NCBI GenBank assembly: GCA_041669225.1
Contig: JBAYBO010000045.1
Coordinates: 1-7,800, forward strand
From: UBA1424 sp041669225
GTDB taxonomy: Bacteria; Bacillota_I; Bacilli_A; RFN20; CAG-826
Direction of reading: 5' to 3'
DNA length: 7,800 bases
Shown here: positions 7,489 through 7,800 of the stretch, one piece after another
Numbering within the stretch: position 1 is the first letter of the stretch
How the letters are laid out: each line of letters begins with the position of its first letter
Program-made: the position numbers and the translations under genes
The notes under the pieces: model-generated
What the model saw: only the letters and a program-made list of their open reading frames with translations
Database searches by the model: none
Told to the model about the DNA's origin: nothing

Positions 7489-7496
7489 TGTAAACA
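7489..7496 (-). promoter_or_regulatory. TGTTTACA half-site at the predicted transcription start
   Basis: Minus-strand TGTTTACA abuts the -10 box. Its reverse complement TGTAAACA occurs at 7527-7534, about 38 bp away centre to centre and overlapping the upstream palindrome. A second regulator contact or a looping partner is possible. The motif is short and A/T-rich, so chance occurrence cannot be excluded. Confidence 0.4.
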
Positions 7497-7501
7497 TTAT
7501 A
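7496..7501 (-). promoter_or_regulatory. Operon promoter: consensus -10 box TATAAT
   Basis: A perfect TATAAT on the minus strand, 25 bp before the regulator's ATG at 7470, placing the transcription start near 7489. No good -35 hexamer sits at 16-18 bp spacing (the best are CTCTTT or TCTTTT at about 7518-7524), and that position falls inside the inverted repeat. It is the only credible promoter seen for the seven-gene run, because all later gaps are 12 bp or less. Confidence 0.65.
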
Positions 7502-7512
7502 CCCATATTCAA

Positions 7513-7532
7513 TAAACAAAAGAGTTTGTTTA
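7513..7532. promoter_or_regulatory. Perfect inverted repeat, probable LacI-family operator
   Basis: TAAACAAA and TTTGTTTA are exact reverse complements separated by 4 bp. The element covers roughly -24 to -43 relative to the predicted start, on top of the -35 region, where a bound repressor would block RNA polymerase. It lies directly upstream of a LacI-family gene and 19 bp beyond the preceding terminator hairpin, so control of this operon is the simplest reading. It lacks the central CG of many LacI-family operators. It is too A-T poor in pairing strength and lacks a T-run, so it is unlikely to be a terminator. Confidence 0.6.
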
Positions 7533-7551
7533 CAGTTTTTTGCATGAAGAA

Positions 7552-7575
7552 GGGCGACATAAAACTACGCCGCCC
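7552..7575 (-). terminator. Probable intrinsic terminator of the upstream gene
   Basis: Minus-strand GGGCGGCG and TGTCGCCC pair, extending through TAG/TTA to about 11 bp with three G-T wobbles and a 2-nt apex that would open to a larger loop. The stem starts 10 nt after the upstream gene's TAA. The following tract is only TTCTTC, a poor U-run, so termination may be partial and some transcripts may read into the operon. Confidence 0.6.
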
Positions 7576-7584
7576 TGTTCGTAA

Positions 7585-7800
7585 TTAGAATAAAGTAACG
7601 TAATCGATGCAGGGATGCCCAGTTGCACTAGCGTAAGGAAGAATGATTGAATATCCTGCCACTGCTTTTGATGATCCAAAACCTGAATTGTAGTAAGTCC
7701 AGGTCGAATTACTCGACATTGTGAAGTTTGCGAAATTTTTATTATTCGCTCCGTTGACTTCATAAACAAACATTTGGGCAGTTATACTAGCTCCAGTGTC
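7585..7800 (-). CDS. C-terminal end of a probable secreted or surface protein with a beta-rich, possibly carbohydrate-binding domain (partial)
   Basis: The frame is open from the right edge to TAA at 7585-7587, giving the last 71 residues of a longer protein; the internal ATG at 7773 is not a likely start because the frame continues upstream without a stop. The sequence is rich in Asn, Ser, Thr, Tyr and Gly, with alternating hydrophobic strands (MFVYEVNG, WTYYNSGF, AGYSIILPYAS) and ends in CIDYVTLF. A terminal DY-[hydrophobic] strand resembles the last strand of CBM6/CBM35-like or other beta-sandwich modules, but this is only a resemblance. A terminator follows within 10 bp, so it is a separate transcription unit. 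I do not recognise the family. Confidence 0.75.
   Translation of the reverse strand, partial: DTGASITAQMFVYEVNGANNKNFANFTMSSNSTWTYYNSGFGSSKAVAGYSIILPYASATGHPCIDYVTLF

Larger units (their letters stand above)
1..7489 (-). other. Predicted single operon for glycan sensing, degradation and import
   Basis: Seven genes on one strand have gaps of 12, 5, -1, 10, 4 and 2 bp in transcription order, with no room for internal promoters or terminators between them; the only promoter-like signals lie upstream of the regulator. The gene set is regulator, GH130 enzyme, two permeases, binding protein, surface glycosidase and surface Fn3-like lipoprotein, a typical Gram-positive polysaccharide-utilisation arrangement. 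The operon continues beyond the left edge. Internal promoters inside coding sequence cannot be excluded. Confidence 0.8.

Noticed and set aside
7513..7532. Palindrome as an intrinsic terminator
   Set aside because: The stem is almost all A-T, there is no T-run after it on the minus strand, and a separate GC-rich hairpin already follows the upstream gene.
7355..7588. Plus-strand frame crossing the promoter region
   Set aside because: It is antisense to the helix-turn-helix coding part and spans the operator and terminator; no domain or start signal supports it.
7530..7769. Second minus-strand frame overlapping the upstream gene's end
   Set aside because: It runs through the terminator hairpin region, has no ribosome binding site or domain, and competes with a frame that is open to the window edge and ends just before the hairpin.
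1..7800. Recoded UGA, CRISPR, insertion sequence, tRNA/rRNA or defence system
   Set aside because: Trp is encoded by TGG where checked and all visible stops are TAA. No spaced direct repeats, transposase motifs, tRNA-like cloverleaves or defence-type domains were seen.

Overview
The window is an accessory carbohydrate-utilisation locus from a low-to-moderate GC Gram-positive-type bacterium, probably an uncultured member of the Bacilli/Erysipelotrichia/Mollicutes-related Bacillota. This placement rests on the A/T-rich coding style, AGGA-type ribosome binding sites, TAA as the stop codon of every gene whose end is visible, the standard code (Trp is TGG), lipobox signal peptides, and an LplB/YtcP/LplA-type ABC importer. 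It is an inference from gene style, not a taxonomic identification. All genes lie on the minus strand, so transcription runs from high to low coordinates.

Layout in the direction of transcription: (i) 7800-7585, the C-terminal end of an upstream gene whose product is a beta-rich, possibly carbohydrate-binding protein; (ii) 7584-7471, the only real intergenic region, with a terminator hairpin, a perfect 8+8 bp inverted repeat, a consensus TATAAT -10 box and further TGTTTAC-type half-sites; (iii) 7470-6451, a LacI-family regulator; (iv) 6438-5458, a cytoplasmic GH130 mannoside phosphorylase-like enzyme; (v) 5452-4502 and 4502-3588, two ABC permeases; (vi) 3577-2015, a large solute-binding lipoprotein; (vii) 2010-484, a clan GH-A glycoside hydrolase lipoprotein of unassigned family; (viii) 481-1, the start of another lipoprotein with a fibronectin-III-like domain, running off the left edge.

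The last seven genes are packed with gaps of 2-12 bp or a 1-bp overlap and look like one operon driven from the promoter near 7496-7501. The working model is as follows. The two surface lipoproteins bind and cut an extracellular glycan, and the solute-binding protein and permeases import the oligosaccharide. An ATPase encoded elsewhere powers import, because none is present here. GH130 then phosphorolyses the product inside the cell, and the LacI protein senses it and controls its own operon. GH130 chemistry points to a beta-mannoside (mannan, mannooligosaccharide or N-glycan core), but the exact substrate cannot be read from the sequence.

No RNA genes, insertion sequences, CRISPR arrays, phage genes or origins were seen. 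No stretch longer than about 100 bases lacks a gene.
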